Both the position numbers and the translations under genes were made by a program. A DNA stretch of 64,000 bases from Epiperipatus broadwayi. Lineage: Eukaryota; Onychophora; Udeonychophora; Euonychophora; Peripatidae. Where the stretch lies: the NCBI GenBank assembly GCA_028023455.1, contig JAQFVV010000277.1, positions 1,178,001 through 1,242,000 of the forward strand, read 5' to 3'. Every line of letters begins with the position of its first letter. The first letter of the stretch is position 1. Shown piece after piece: positions 10,405 to 21,799 of this stretch. A model generated the notes under the pieces. The model had not been told where the DNA came from. It ran no database searches and saw nothing but the letters and a program-made list of their open reading frames with translations.

Positions 10405-11745
10405 GTTTTTAATGAATCATTTAAATTAGATGTGATGCCCTGTGACTTCTCCTTATATAGAGTCAGGAATCTCTCAGCAACTATGCCCAGAGAAACCTGG
10501 TACCACTTTACCTTCCCTTTCCATTCTCCATCCGAAGTTTTCTCATAATCTGCTTCATCCCATTTCCACAACATAATCTTTGTCAATGCCATGACCTTCA
10601 TATCTAAATCCCCCTTATCTTTTCCCAAACCTAGCATAAAAACCAATAACTCACTTCCTGTATAATCACTTTGTTCACCTTTAATCTTCCATAACTTCGT
10701 TATTTGTACCCTTTCTGCTTCTAAGCATTTACAGTGAAGTAACAGATGCCTAATATTTTCTATGCTTTCCTTACACAACTTGCAGACTAAATCACCCATA
10801 TTTTCCCATTTACATGTACATTCCCTTGTTGCTAAACATCCCATTCGAGCATTAAACAATAAACTAGTTTCCTTATTATTATCATAAATTAACTCACATC
10901 CAATGTTCCATTTACTTCTATTTATATTTAAACTCATTTTACTCTCCATACTAGTTCTCCATCTCTACAACCCCCTATTCTTTATTAATGCATCTATTCT
11001 TCTATCCCACTCCTTAACACTATAACACTCAACAATCCTCCTAACACAATCATGCCACCTTTTGTATTAATATATTGACATAAATTCTTTATTCAAATCT
11101 CCTGCACACCACATTACCTTTCCCACTCATCTTGTTCTCTGCCCTTTACTTGTAACCCAATTAAATACTATTTTGGCCATTCTTTTATTATCCATAAACT
11201 GCAATCTACCGAACATTTTCAATTTGCTTTTCGCATCTCTCATATAAAAACATGACCATCCCATTTCTCCTTGAATTGCCTTCTTTGCTGTCCATACCTC
11301 TGCATCTAATGCATATATTCTTATTTTCCTCTGCATCTAATGCATATATTCTTATTTTCCTTTGTACTTTTTCTAAGTAATCTAATACCCCTATACTAAT
11401 GCATAACGCATCATTGCCATATGTTATCCCTGCTACTGCCACTCCCTTCCATACAATTCTAGCTACATCATATTTATTATATGAAAACACTGAAATTTTC
11501 TTTATCAATCCCTTTCTTTTCTCTGCTTCTTTTATCAATTTTTTCTCCCATTCATCCAAGCAATTTTTCTGATTACTCAAGATGATTCCCAAATAACTAT
11601 ATCTATTCACCACACTTAACTTTATATCCCCCAATAAGAAATCTTTGTCTTCTCTTTCCCCAGTATTCACCATCATTATATTTTATTTTTCTTCACTAAA
11701 TTTAATCCCCATATCTTTACCCACCTATATGTCCTCAGCATAACT
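10405..11745 (-). pseudogene. CR1-like LINE, 5'-truncated copy A (RT end and C-terminal zinc finger)
   Basis: On the minus strand the copy enters the element at the end of the RT domain. The segment 11676-11206 contains VVNRYSYLGIILSNQKN, the region just after the catalytic FADD motif, and KGVAVAGITYGNDALC. A second frame (10949-10401) holds the C-terminal domain with CKLCKESIENIRHLLLHC, a C-x2-C...H-x4-C cluster typical of LINE C-termini. A perfect 31 bp tandem duplication at 11300-11361 shifts the frame, and the protein is in at least two pieces. The 3' end near 10405-10435 lies in a TGATG-rich tail. Copies B and C are collinear with it. The element is dead. Confidence 0.85.
11300..11361. 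repeat. Perfect 31 bp tandem duplication inside LINE copy A
   Basis: Bases 11300-11330 are repeated exactly at 11331-11361. The length is not a multiple of three, so the duplication shifts the LINE reading frame. It is absent from the collinear copies at 19.2 and 31.7 kb, so it arose after insertion and recently enough to remain identical. Confidence 0.9.
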
Positions 11746-12039
11746 TAGAGAATTCTTAATAGTGGCTGCCACCAATGGTCCACATAAAATTAAAAGTTTA
11801 AATTTTTTCATTAATTTCGTAATAAAGTAATTTGAAAACTCTAAAAAAAAGTATTGTCATCAGCAATACACATGTATGCAAGGTTTTAACTAAAAGGTAA
11901 TTGAAAATTTAGTTACAAAATTTTATTCAAACAGACTAAAACACAGCTAAATAAAAATGCATTGATAGCATGCTTTTCCACTTTCTTTTTGGACCATTTA
12001 ATGTAACCTTTAGAAAGTAATGATAGTTGCTTAGATGAC

Positions 12040-12640
12040 AATGCTTAATAAATTCTGCACATTTCTATCCAAAAATTCCTACACAATATAAAAGCTTATG
12101 TTTACATCGATAAGGAGCCTTGAATCTTGAGATCAGTGCAGTGAACTTTAGAATCTAATGTACCTTCCTTCCACTCCTATCATTTACCTCTATATTATAT
12201 TATCAAACTATCAGCCTAAACTAAAAGCATATAAATATTTTCAATCAAAACCAACATGCTTGTATAGTCATATGGATCTGAATCCAGTTGTTTCCATATA
12301 TTATGTTTTTATGATAATTAAAGACAGCTCTATCTCATCGCCAGGCATTATATATAAACCAATAAATCAACGTATAATCTATCATGTCTTTAGCTTACAT
12401 ATTGCTGTTTTAGTAGCATATTTTTCCACCTTTTTGTTACTTACTATAAGCTACAGAAAGCAATGATAATTGTGAGATGCCAACCAATTAGTTCCTAAAA
12501 TACAGTTGCATTTTTCCAAGATCTAAGGCTCATCACTGTTGAAATCCATAAGCTTGAAACTAATTTAGGAATTTTAGATAGAAAAGCATGGGATATGGAT
12601 TTATTAAGCATTGTCGTCTATCTTTAAAGCTTAGTGGCCA
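12040..12640. mobile_element. Old family A palindrome, strongly diverged
   Basis: The left part (AAGGAGCCTTGAATCTTGAG near 12114, then a body like that of the 8.5 kb copy) is inverted relative to the right part (AGATCTAAGGCTCATCACTG near 12520). The centre near 12340 corresponds to the 8860 centre. The ribozyme core has decayed to CTGTTGA on the plus strand and is unrecognisable on the other arm. A 102-codon open frame over the centre (12158-12466) has no protein character and is not a gene. Confidence 0.6.
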
Positions 12641-12775
12641 AAAAAAACTATGTAAAATAGGATAAAAGTGTATTAAAGCAACATTACACAAAACTTTTTA
12701 AAATTAGATCTAAATGTATCTTTAATTTTTTATTCTAAATTCTAAGTATAGTACTAAATCATGTAATTTTTAATC

Positions 12776-13035
12776 TTCATATGATCACCATTTCTTATGC
12801 TTACACAAGCTGTTAATACAGTAGCAAACTCTCCACAGTAGTGCCATCTAGTGCAAGTCCCAGCAGTCAAGGGATGCAAGAAGGTTTGTGCACAAAATCC
12901 CTATTAAGTGCCTATTCATTTAATATCTCAAACCTAGTTTCTGGCTTGTGGCTTTCACCAATGAGGAGTCTTGAAAACACTGCACCTAGTACTGTGGCAT
13001 GTGCTGGATGGATCTACTGAATGGAGAGTTTGCTA
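12776..13035 (-). mobile_element. Family A element, single inverted arm, defective hammerhead
   Basis: The copy begins with a degraded tail (CATATGATCACC) and runs through the arm in minus orientation to AGGAGTCTTGAAAACACTGCACC, ending in a short reverse segment with GGAGAGTTTGCTAAT. On the minus strand the ribozyme core reads TTGGTGA instead of CTGATGA and the cleavage site is changed, so it is inactive. A 10 bp repeat, TAATTTTTAA, lies on both sides near 12759 and 13031 and may be the target duplication. Confidence 0.65.
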
Positions 13036-13439
13036 ATAATTTTTAAAACAAATAAAATCTTTTAATTAAAATCTATAATTGAACCTATTATTAATACATA
13101 CTCTATTTAATTTAGGTTTAACGTTTCTATATACTGTACATAGATTTTTTTATTCTTCTTTTTTTTAAATAAGATTCTACATTTTATTAACATTTTCTTT
13201 TTTTAAAATAAGATTCTATATTCTTTTTTCACATTTTAATCATAAACTGATTATTTACTTTCCTTTTTTTTTTCATTTGGAAATACCATTGAGTTTTTCT
13301 CTCTCTATCTTATCTCAAACTTGTTTAATTTATTCTTCATAAATCACTTATATGACATTTTACTCTAGAGCCATCTACTAAAATTTGAATAATCAGTGAA
13401 TACAAATGATATAATGCAGAATGAATGTATACAATCATG

Positions 13440-13610
13440 ACAGACAAAAATAAATCATGGCCCTTATTCCTAGGGGGCTGTAAAGTCACCACCCAAGGCA
13501 GTGGTTGGTGGCTGAAGGCAGAGGGTGCTAAGAATCCCCTGATTGTGGACCCAGGCTGCCATTTGATGATGACTTTTTATTTAGATACTTACACTGCAGA
13601 TCACTTTCAA
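13440..13610 (+). other. GC-richer leader upstream of RTE copy 2
   Basis: This stretch is visibly richer in G and C than its surroundings and is open in one frame (a 69-codon frame from 13425) but shows no known domain. It sits just before the endonuclease part of RTE copy 2 and probably is that element's 5' leader. A 20 bp perfect tandem duplication (13611-13630 and 13631-13650) lies at the junction. Confidence 0.4.
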
Positions 13611-16331
13611 GTGAAGGAAGATTGCAAGAAGTGAAGGAAGATTGCAAGAATTAGAACTGTCTTATATTAAATGGGACATTATTGAACTTTGTAAAATTAG
13701 AAGAAAAGGTAAAGAGACAATTGATATAAAAAGTGGACATATACTCTATTATAAAGGCACAAATATTGGAAATACAAGTGGAGTAGGATTCATTGGAAAA
13801 ACAACATTTTGGAAATTGATGGTGTATCGAACAGAGTGACAAGATTAGTTATACAACTCAATAGCAGATACCAAATGCAAATAATTCAGATTTATGCCCC
13901 AACAAGTTCTCATAGTGATGAAGTAGTAGAAGATTTTTATATAAATATACAAAAGGCTTTTGATCAGAGTAAACAACATTTTGAAATTGTTATGGGAGAC
14001 TTTAATGCTAGAATTGGTAAAAAAATGAAAGACGAAAATGCTGTAGGTAAGTTTGGTTATGATAATAGAAATGACAGAGGATATAGACTTGTGGAGTTTG
14101 CAGAAAAAGAAAAACTTTATATTATGAATTCTTTTTTTGAAAAAATGTTAAAACAAAATGGACATGGAAGCATCCAAATGAAGATACAGCAGAATTGGAT
14201 TATATTTTGACTAACAGAAAATACATATTTCAAGATGGTAATGTTCTTAATAAATTTAACACAGGAAGTAATCATCGATTAGTAAGATGTAAGATACATA
14301 TTAATGCAAAACTAGAGAGACAAAAAATTATTAAGAAAAACAATATTTACAGTTGATATTCCTAATCTTCAGAAACATTCTAATGAATTTAAATTAGAAT
14401 TTACAAATCGGTTTCAAGTATTAACATCTTTGATTTGAATGAAATTAATAAGAAAATAACTGATACACATTTAAAAACTGCAACAAAGATAGCTGGTAGA
14501 AAAAAAGTAGCAATTGACTAATAAAATTTTTACTCAGACTAGAGAATTTATAAATAAAAGAAGAAATATAAAGATATACAAAAATGATGCATTAAAAAGG
14601 ATTGAAATACCTCAAAATTTTGTAAAATGGTGAGGAAAAGAGTGAAAATGATATAAAAAAGTATAACTGTGAACTAACAAGGAAAGCTGTAGAAGAGAAT
14701 AAAAGTCTCAAGAGTGTAAAACAACATTTTGGTATTAATAGGAAATTTATATCTGCAGTAAGAAAAAAAGATGGAATTATTACTAAAAAGAGAGATGACA
14801 TCACGAAATGGGTAGAAGAGTTCTATCATAGTAATAAAGAACAAATATCTCCTACATTTATTATATCTTCTGAATTGTCCAGAAATTTTAAATGAAGAAG
14901 TGAGATATGCAATTAAATTTATGAAGAAAGAAAAGGCTTGAGGTAATGATGGAATTATAATTGATATATTAAAAGAAGCAGGTGAAGAAATAGAAATTTT
15001 TTAGCAAAGTTATATACCAAATGTCTAAATAATAAAGATGTGCCAGATGATTGGAAGAATGCAGTATTAATATTAATATTTTAAAAAGGTGATATATAAG
15101 ATATTAGAAATCAAAGACCTATCAATCTTTTATCAGTTTTATACAAAAATTTTACCAAGATGTAATTCATCTACAGTGAACATTGGATTTCCATCAACCA
15201 AGAGAACAAGCTGGATTTAAAAGTCGTTTTAGCACAGTAGACTATATCCTGGTATTGAGAGAAGTTATAGAAAGGACAAATGAATATGAGTTGCCATTAT
15301 GCATTGGGTTTGTAGATTATGAAAAGGTATTTGATTCTATACACATTTATTCAGTGATTAAAGCATTGGATCATCAAGCTATAGATCCAGGGTCATATTT
15401 TAAAGAATATTTATAAAAATGCAACAGCAACAATTAGATTACATAATGATATCAGGAAAGTCAACATTGAGAAAGGTGTAAGACAAGGTAACTCTATATC
15501 TCCATAACTTTTTACAGCAGTGCTGCAAGAAGTATTTTGTGGGATGGAAAGCTAAAGGAGAGAAAGTAAATGGAGATTATTTAAGTCATTTAGATTTTGC
15601 AGATGATATAGTTGTTTTGCAAATAATGCTTCAGAGCTGCAGGAAATGTTGCAGTGGTTATCAGATGAAAGTAGGACTAAAAATAAATGTTAAAAAGACT
15701 AAAGTAATGTTCAGTGGAATTGCTAAAAATATGAAAATCAAGATTTATTATGATGAATTAGAAGAAGTTAACAGCTACAAATACCTTGGTCAGATTATTA
15801 ATACAGATGGAAACATAATGGATGAAATTAATCATATAATTTTTGGTAGAAATAAATTAATATTAAAAAAAATATGTCTATGTTCTTGAAAAGAATGCTT
15901 TTTAATAAATGTGTTTTACCAGTTTGTATTTATGGATCTGAGACTTGGATACTTAATAGAAAAGCAATACAGAGAATTCAGACCACTCAAAAAAGTATGG
16001 AGAGAGGCATGATAGGAATAACAAGAAGAGATGATCAAAAATGAAATATATGGGTGAGAGAACAAACAGGTGTTACTGACATTGAAAAAATTAAGACTGG
16101 AGTTGGGTTGGGCATATTGCTAGAAGAGATGATAATAGATGGACAATTGAAATCTTAAACCAGATTACAAAAAATTGTAAAAGATCCAGAAAGAGACCAC
16201 ATGTGAGATGGATGAAATAAAAATATGTGCAGAGGTGATGTGGAACAGAGAAGCTAGATTGGAAAAGATGGGTTGAACTTGGAGAAACATTCATCCTGCA
16301 GTGGATTGATAATGGTTGATGATGATGATAG
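13611..16331 (+). pseudogene. RTE non-LTR retrotransposon copy 2, decayed (endonuclease and reverse transcriptase)
   Basis: The APE endonuclease comes first: KWDIIELCKIRRKGKETIDI near 13668 (the catalytic Glu position reads Lys), IIQIYAPTSSH near 13880, VMGDFNARIGK near 13990, DYILTNRK near 14200 and SNHRLVR near 14270 (Asp of the usual SDH replaced by Asn). The reverse transcriptase follows, collinear with the copy at 1-1.6 kb: VDYEKVFDSI near 15312, VRQGN near 15478 (Asp lost), FADD near 15596 and [12 protein letters not shown] near 15777. Many stops and frameshifts break it. The 3' end is the GATGATGAT tail at about 16320. The copy supplies the endonuclease that the first copy lacks in this window. 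It is certainly non-functional. Confidence 0.9.
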
Positions 16332-16640
16332 TGCTATAAATTCCCCCTTTTGCAGACAGTTTTTTCATGTTTGCCTTCATTAATAAAAAATAGAAGGTAT
16401 TTAGCAGCCATGTTCACTCTTTTATACTATTCAAGTTATATCCTGGGTTTAAATTCAGGTTATCTCATTTGCATATTGATATAGTTTTATCACTAGATCA
16501 GTTTCTAACTGTATTAGAGAACTACTTCTATGACAATTATAGCCCCATTATCTACTGTTGCTAGGAAAGTTAGTTTTAACATTACATTATCATTTCAAGT
16601 GCTTTGTCATATAACAAGAAAGAGAGAAGGGAAAATCAAA

Positions 16641-17590
16641 ATGGCTAAAATTGGCTTAGTAGAAGAGTTTGATTCAGCCTATTTTGAAAATTGGCCAACC
16701 TACAAGTATTGAGTGCTTTTCTATATGCAGGATAACCAAATCAAAAAGCCTAACTTAAAATTTTCCACACTCATCTCCATCATTGGAACTCAGACATACA
16801 AGGTTCTTCAATCACAATCTCCCCATGTGCTTCCCACATCGTCTCTACTGACAAATGTTTTCTGCCAACACCCTTAATGATAATGCAGAGATATCACATT
16901 AATTTCTGTATCCAAAAGGGAAAGAGGAAAGCTAGATTTTGCCATTAAAATCAAGAAACTAGCCATAAAATGTGATTTTAAAGACTTCCTCCATAAAGCT
17001 CTGATATTTATTTGTGGAAATGAGAGAATACAACATAAGCTTCTAATGGAGTTTGTTATCACCTCAGCTATCTTTCAAGTGACTCTAATGGAGTCAATAG
17101 TGAATCAAGCATATCTATTAAAAAAATGGACTCAACCATTAAAATTGTTGATCAGAAAAATAGGGCAAACAACTATCTAGCTGACAGTTAAAAAAACAAC
17201 TGCCTGAATAAATTGGCAACAACAAGAAAAGACATTGTTATAGATGTTATCAATTAAAACATGCACACAACAAATGTCCACATGTCAGAAAAGTGCAAAA
17301 AAGTAGATAGGTACTCAAGTTCTCTATAAATTGATTCCAGTTCTTGTGATCAAAGTTAAATGATCACAAGTGGTGGTGGTTCAAACAGCTGATGGACCCC
17401 AACCTCCTAGACTTAGAAACTTGCTAGGTTGAATCATATATCATCTATTAACAGTGAAGAGTCACCAGTCAGCAGTGATGAAGGTACAAAATCAAAAGTT
17501 TCCGGTTCTACAAATGAAGACACTGAACCTGCTGATGAAGCCAGAAAATGATGTAGAAGTTCACTACAGCATTTGAATGACTACATTTCC
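16641..17590 (+). pseudogene. Ty3/gypsy Gag relic fused by deletion to the Pol C-terminus
   Basis: The ATG at 16641 starts MAKIGLVEEFDSAYFENWPT, the N-terminal pattern of gypsy Gag (EFD...NW). After frameshifts, FKDFLHKALIFICGNERIQ (about 16975-17035) matches the Gag capsid segment usually read as LRDRFVCG. A CCHC zinc knuckle follows at 17236-17277: C-x2-C-x4-H-x4-C (CYRC...H...C), which binds RNA. Shortly after come an acidic and Ser-rich stretch (EESPVSSDEGTKSK near 17460) and RKCRSSLQHLNDYIS, which look like the far C-terminus of Pol. Protease, RT, RNase H and integrase are therefore missing, removed by one large deletion near 17300-17430. Assignment to gypsy is by motif and not by search. 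Confidence 0.7.
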
Positions 17591-17857
17591 CAAGGCTAAT
17601 TTTAGCCAGATGAGAGAATATCATATTCACCTTGCTTTCAAATAATTCCATTAATGATTATACTTATAAACATCCAATGCCAATTGCTGTCAGTATGGAT
17701 GGGGATCTGGCGATAAATAGTCAATCCATTTTGAGGTTAGACAGGCAACTTTTAAAGCTGAAGGGCAGTATAAGCGTTGATCACTATGTGGCTGAGCAAT
17801 GAGGCAAGCGATCATAGTAAAGCCGGAAATGTCTCCATAGCTGTTCATGAGGCAGGC

Positions 17858-18085
17858 TGTTACAGTAGTGTTGGAAGTGGCAGTTAAACTAATAAGCGGA
17901 CCTGAAGTTCCTTCTTTCTATAGTTAGTTGCACGGCAACTAATACTATATCAAGCCAACATCAGACGAAGATATAAAATTGTATATATAGTATAAAGACG
18001 CATTTTTATATTTGTATTAATAAATTTATATTATAATCGTATTTCACGAGTGTGTTTATTTCGTAATCACCAGTTTAATACAACA
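17858..18085 (+). mobile_element. LTR of the gypsy relic
   Basis: The segment starts TGTTACAGTAGTG and ends TTTAATACAACA (TG...CA). It contains a TATA-like box (GTATATATAGTATAAAG near 17975-17995) and an AATAAA polyadenylation signal near 18020, in the order expected for a plus-strand LTR. It lies downstream of Gag/Pol remnants, so it is the 3' LTR. A purine-rich stretch just before it (GAGGCAGG) is a weak polypurine tract. No second LTR was found upstream. Confidence 0.6.
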
Positions 18086-18284
18086 ACTTATTTACTGAAT
18101 GAGAAATATGTCACATTTCTTAATTAATCTCATTCTATTGTTTTACTTTTTTTTTCTAATTACCAACTTTCTTTATTAATCTCGTTCTATTTTTTTACTT
18201 TTTTTTTTCAAATTCTAATTACCAACTCTGTCTGCATATATATATATTCTATTTAGCAAAGTATCGAAATACCTATACTCTTCA

Positions 18285-20205
18285 ACTGTGATGTGATGTA
18301 ATGCACTGTGACTTTTCCTTAAACGGAGTCAGGAATCTCTCAGCAGCTATGCTCAAAGAAACCTGTTAGCCACTTTATCTTCCTTTTCCATTGTCCACCC
18401 TAAGTTTTGCCATAATCTGCTCCATCCCATTTTCCACAACATAATCTTTGTCAACTCCATGACCTTCATATCTAAATTCCCCTTATCTTGTCCCAAACCT
18501 AGCATAAAAACCAATAACTCACTTTCTGTATAATCACTTTGTTCATATTTAATCTTCCATAACTTCATTATTTGTATCCTTTCTGCTTCCAAGCATTTAC
18601 GTTGAAGTAACAGATGCCTAATATTTTCTATGCCTTTCTTACACAACTTGCAGACTAAATCACAAATATTTTTCCATTTACATGTATATTCCCTTGTTGC
18701 TAAAGATCCCGTTCAAGCCTTAAACAATAAACTACTTTCCTTACTATTATCATAAATTAACTCACACCCAATGTTCTGTTTACTTCTATATATATTTAAA
18801 CTCGTTTTACTCTCCATACTAGCTCTCCATCTTTCCAACTCCCTATTCTTTATTAATTCATCTATTCTTCTATCCCACTCCTTACCACTATAACACTCAA
18901 CAATCCTCCAAACACAATCATCCCACCTTTCAAGTATAGTGACATAACTTCTTTATCCAAATCATCTGCATACTGCATTACCTTTCTCACCCATCTTGTT
19001 GCCTGCCCTTTACTTGTAACCAAATTAAATACTATTTTGACTATTCTTTTATTATCCATAAACTGCAATCTACCGAACATTTTCAATTTGCTTTTTGCAT
19101 CTCTCATACAAAAACTTGACCATCCCATTTCTCCTTGAATTGCCTCCTTTGCTGTCCACACCTCAGCATCTAATGCATGTCTTCCTACTTCCCTTTGTAC
19201 TTTTTCTAAGCAATCTAATACCCTTTACTAACACATAACATATCATTGCCTTATGTTAACCCTGCTACTGCCACTCCCTTCCATACAATTCTAGCTATTA
19301 TCATATTTATTATATGAAAACACTGTTAATTTTTTTATCAATTCCTTTATTTTCTTTGCTTCATTTACCAATTTTTTTTCCCATTTATCCAAACAATTTT
19401 TCTTATTACCCAAGATGATTCCCAAATAACTATATCTATTCACCACACTTAACTTTATATCCCCCATTAAGAAATCTTTGTCTTCTCTTTCCCCAGTATT
19501 CACCATTATTATATTTTTTTTTCTTCACTAAATTTAATCCCCACATCTTTATCTACCCTTGTGCATGTCCTCAGTATAACTTCCATATCTTCTCTTCTTT
19601 CTGCACACAAAAAGGACATCATCTGCAAAAAGTATATACTCTCTTACCACCTATTAACAGTATCTCTATCCCTCTTCCAAGACTTTCTATTGCTCTCTCC
19701 GTTTCACTCAAATACAACACAAACAAAATAGGTGACATAGGGCATCCTTGCCTTAGTCCCACCCTATTTTTAACTTTAACTGATTCTATACCCCCTAATT
19801 GATATGTATAGTAATTATTTTCATATAACTTCTTAATAACACCCACTAAAGCTTCATCCATTCCCAGATTTGCTAAACTTATCCATAATCTACTTCTATT
19901 CACTCTATCATATGCCTTCTCTATATCTATAAAACTAATATATAACTGTCTATCTGAATTTCTTCATATCTATAAGTTGTATAACTACAAATAAACTCCT
20001 ATACGCCTATCTGACCTAAAGCCTCCTTGCATTTCCCCCACTACATTATTTTCTTCCATCCATTTTGCAACTCTTCCAGCCACCATATATGAAAAAAACT
20101 TTATATAAAACCGATGTTACCACCATTGGTCTATAATTATTTAACTTTCTATGATCCTTACCTTTTCCTTTAAATAATAATCTTACTCTTGTATTTGTCT
20201 ATGCC
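18285..20205 (-). pseudogene. CR1-like LINE, 5'-truncated copy B (RT and C-terminal zinc finger)
   Basis: On the minus strand, RT motifs appear as LWISLANLGMDEALVGVIKKLYENNYYTYQLG and GLRQGCPMSPILF (19903-19619 frame). The catalytic LFADD is present near 19625 but in another frame from the upstream part, so a frameshift separates the two. The post-RT block VVNRYSYLGIILGN is at 19506-19291 and the zinc cluster MCKKGIENIRHLLLQRKC at 18646-18353, with one Cys/His changed relative to copy A. The 3' end (TGTGATGTGATG near 18288) marks the element end. It is dead; the copy starts abruptly near 20205, the normal 5' truncation of LINEs. Confidence 0.87.
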
Positions 20206-20689
20206 AAATGTGCTAGTGCCACCTATTGTCAATGTTTATAATAAATATTGGTTATATTTAGAATCAATGAGAACTCGGTAGACAAATATAATCAATTCGA
20301 ATGAAAAATTTATGTGATAAATTCGACCTTTTGTCAAACTGAAGCTGACAAAATTTAATTTGAAAAAGCTTAATGAGAACAACTCACAAAAAAGATCTGT
20401 CACTCATTTTAATTGGCTGTCATGACAACAAAATCCTTATTGCTTCCACATATAAACAATTATACGTTTATAATATTTTAAACAAGTACAATTGCTTATA
20501 TATTCCTTATATCATGAATCCAATTACCGTGATATTCGAATCTGGATGGATCTCGAAACCGTTTTCTTTTTTTGGTAGTTGAAAATTTCCAAGCATGTTT
20601 ATGATTTTTTTTTTTTTTTTTGAAAGCTAGCAGGTCTATAGCCACTCTAGACAGTCAATTAATTGTTGGTGAGCAAATGGATATTTTAC

Positions 20690-20830
20690 TCTTTTTAGTG
20701 AGAGCAAAACAAGAAATATAATAAAATTCTTACCACCCGCTGATTGGCTAGCTAGTTTTCTTTTTCGCGGCGGAAGAATAACGGAAAGACCATTTCACTT
20801 TGATGAGTTACTTAAAATTGTTTTATCGCA
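20690..20830. promoter_or_regulatory. CpG-containing, CCAAT-box promoter-like segment
   Basis: CTGATTGGCTAGC (an inverted CCAAT box, near 20739) and CGCGGCGGAAGAATAACGG (near 20766, with ETS-like GGAA and several CpG) stand out in a region almost without CpG. A donor-like GGTAAGAATT lies on the minus strand near 20733. The direction of transcription cannot be decided. Confidence 0.35.
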
Positions 20831-21051
20831 ATGTGTGTGTGCGCATAAAAATTAGTGATAAATTCAGTTACATGGGCATGCACGTACATTTTCTAAAATA
20901 ATTTAAAATGTCTTTTTTTTTTTGATTCTAACTTCTTTCAAATTAGACTCAAACTTCCTTTTTTAAACCATTTTTATTATTTATTTAAAGCAATCATTTT
21001 TCTCCACGACGCTAAATTATTATAATAAATCAGAACAATTTAAATAAAAGT

Positions 21052-21270
21052 TTATAAAATGTGAGTTTTCGGAAGCCGATCTCCTCCAGTGGAAGCTTGT
21101 AAATAGATAAAATTCATCTGTTCATCTACTCTTTGTTTCCTTTGCTGTAACAATTCTGAAGCAGAAGGCAATTTAAAAAGTCTGATGAAAAATTGTACGG
21201 AGCTGAACGCAGTTTCCTGATCATTCCTTTTCTTCGCGAATAAAAAAATAATAATAGTGGGTACGCGCAT
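21052..21270 (-). CDS. Possible host coding exon, protein not recognised
   Basis: The minus-strand frame from 21270 to a stop at 21052 reads poorly at its start (AT-rich, hydrophobic) but from about 21228 onward has ordinary protein composition: NDQETAFSSVQFF, RLFKLPSASELLQQRKQ and RVDEQMNFIYLQASTGG. This part is richer in G and C than its neighbours and shows no low-complexity bias. No domain is recognised and no clear acceptor is seen upstream, where a long T run precedes the frame. It may be the last exon of a gene or an element fragment. The promoter-like segment at 20.7 kb is close but its relation is unclear. Confidence 0.35.
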   Translation of the reverse strand: MRVPTIIIFLFAKKRNDQETAFSSVQFFIRLFKLPSASELLQQRKQRVDEQMNFIYLQASTGGDRLPKTHIL

Positions 21271-21467
21271 TTATCAAAAAAAAAAAAAAATTACTGTCAA
21301 ACAAAATTGATTTTTTCTTTAAATAAAAACTATTCTTTTTTTTTAAAAAAAAAAAGTATTTTAAAAAACGCAAAAAGATTTGATTCGTGGTATTTTGCTT
21401 AGTGATTATAATTACGAAAGTAAGCATATCTGATCATAGTTAGTAAATGGTGCGTACGTCCTGCGCG

Positions 21468-21790
21468 ATTTGGTGCAGTAGTAAAATGGTAGATCCTAAA
21501 GTTCAAGATCAATGGATCGTGACTCAGCTCTGTCACTACAGATGCGATTATTTTTGATTTGATGCTCGTGGCAGACTGTGAAGTTCAAGATCCATGGATT
21601 GCATCCCAAATGTCACTTCCTGCACTCCATTACTTATGAATTCTCAAGAAATAAATAACTTTAATTATTTATAACCTGCATTATTTGATGCATTGATAAA
21701 GTGACGGACTCTTGTTCTTAGATCGTACCCAGCACGGTCACTTCCAATGCTCAAACTTTTCATGAACTCCTCAGAAATAAACCCTATTTG
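21468..21790 (+). repeat. tRNA-like SINE fragments, partly tandem
   Basis: TGGTGCAGTAGTAAAATGG followed by GTTCAAGATC resembles box A and box B. A second related unit (GTTCAAGATCCATGGATTGC near 21582) and a third (CGGTCACTTCCAATGCTC near 21735) repeat the same 3' body, each ending in a (T)CAAGAAATAAA-like or TCAGAAATAAA-like tail. The group looks like two or three diverged SINE copies. Confidence 0.4.
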
Positions 21791-21799
21791 ATTGTTTAT

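Noticed and set aside
12158-12466. 102-codon plus-strand open frame
   Set aside because: It overlies the centre of an old family A palindrome and has no protein-like features beyond Ile/Tyr/Ser richness.
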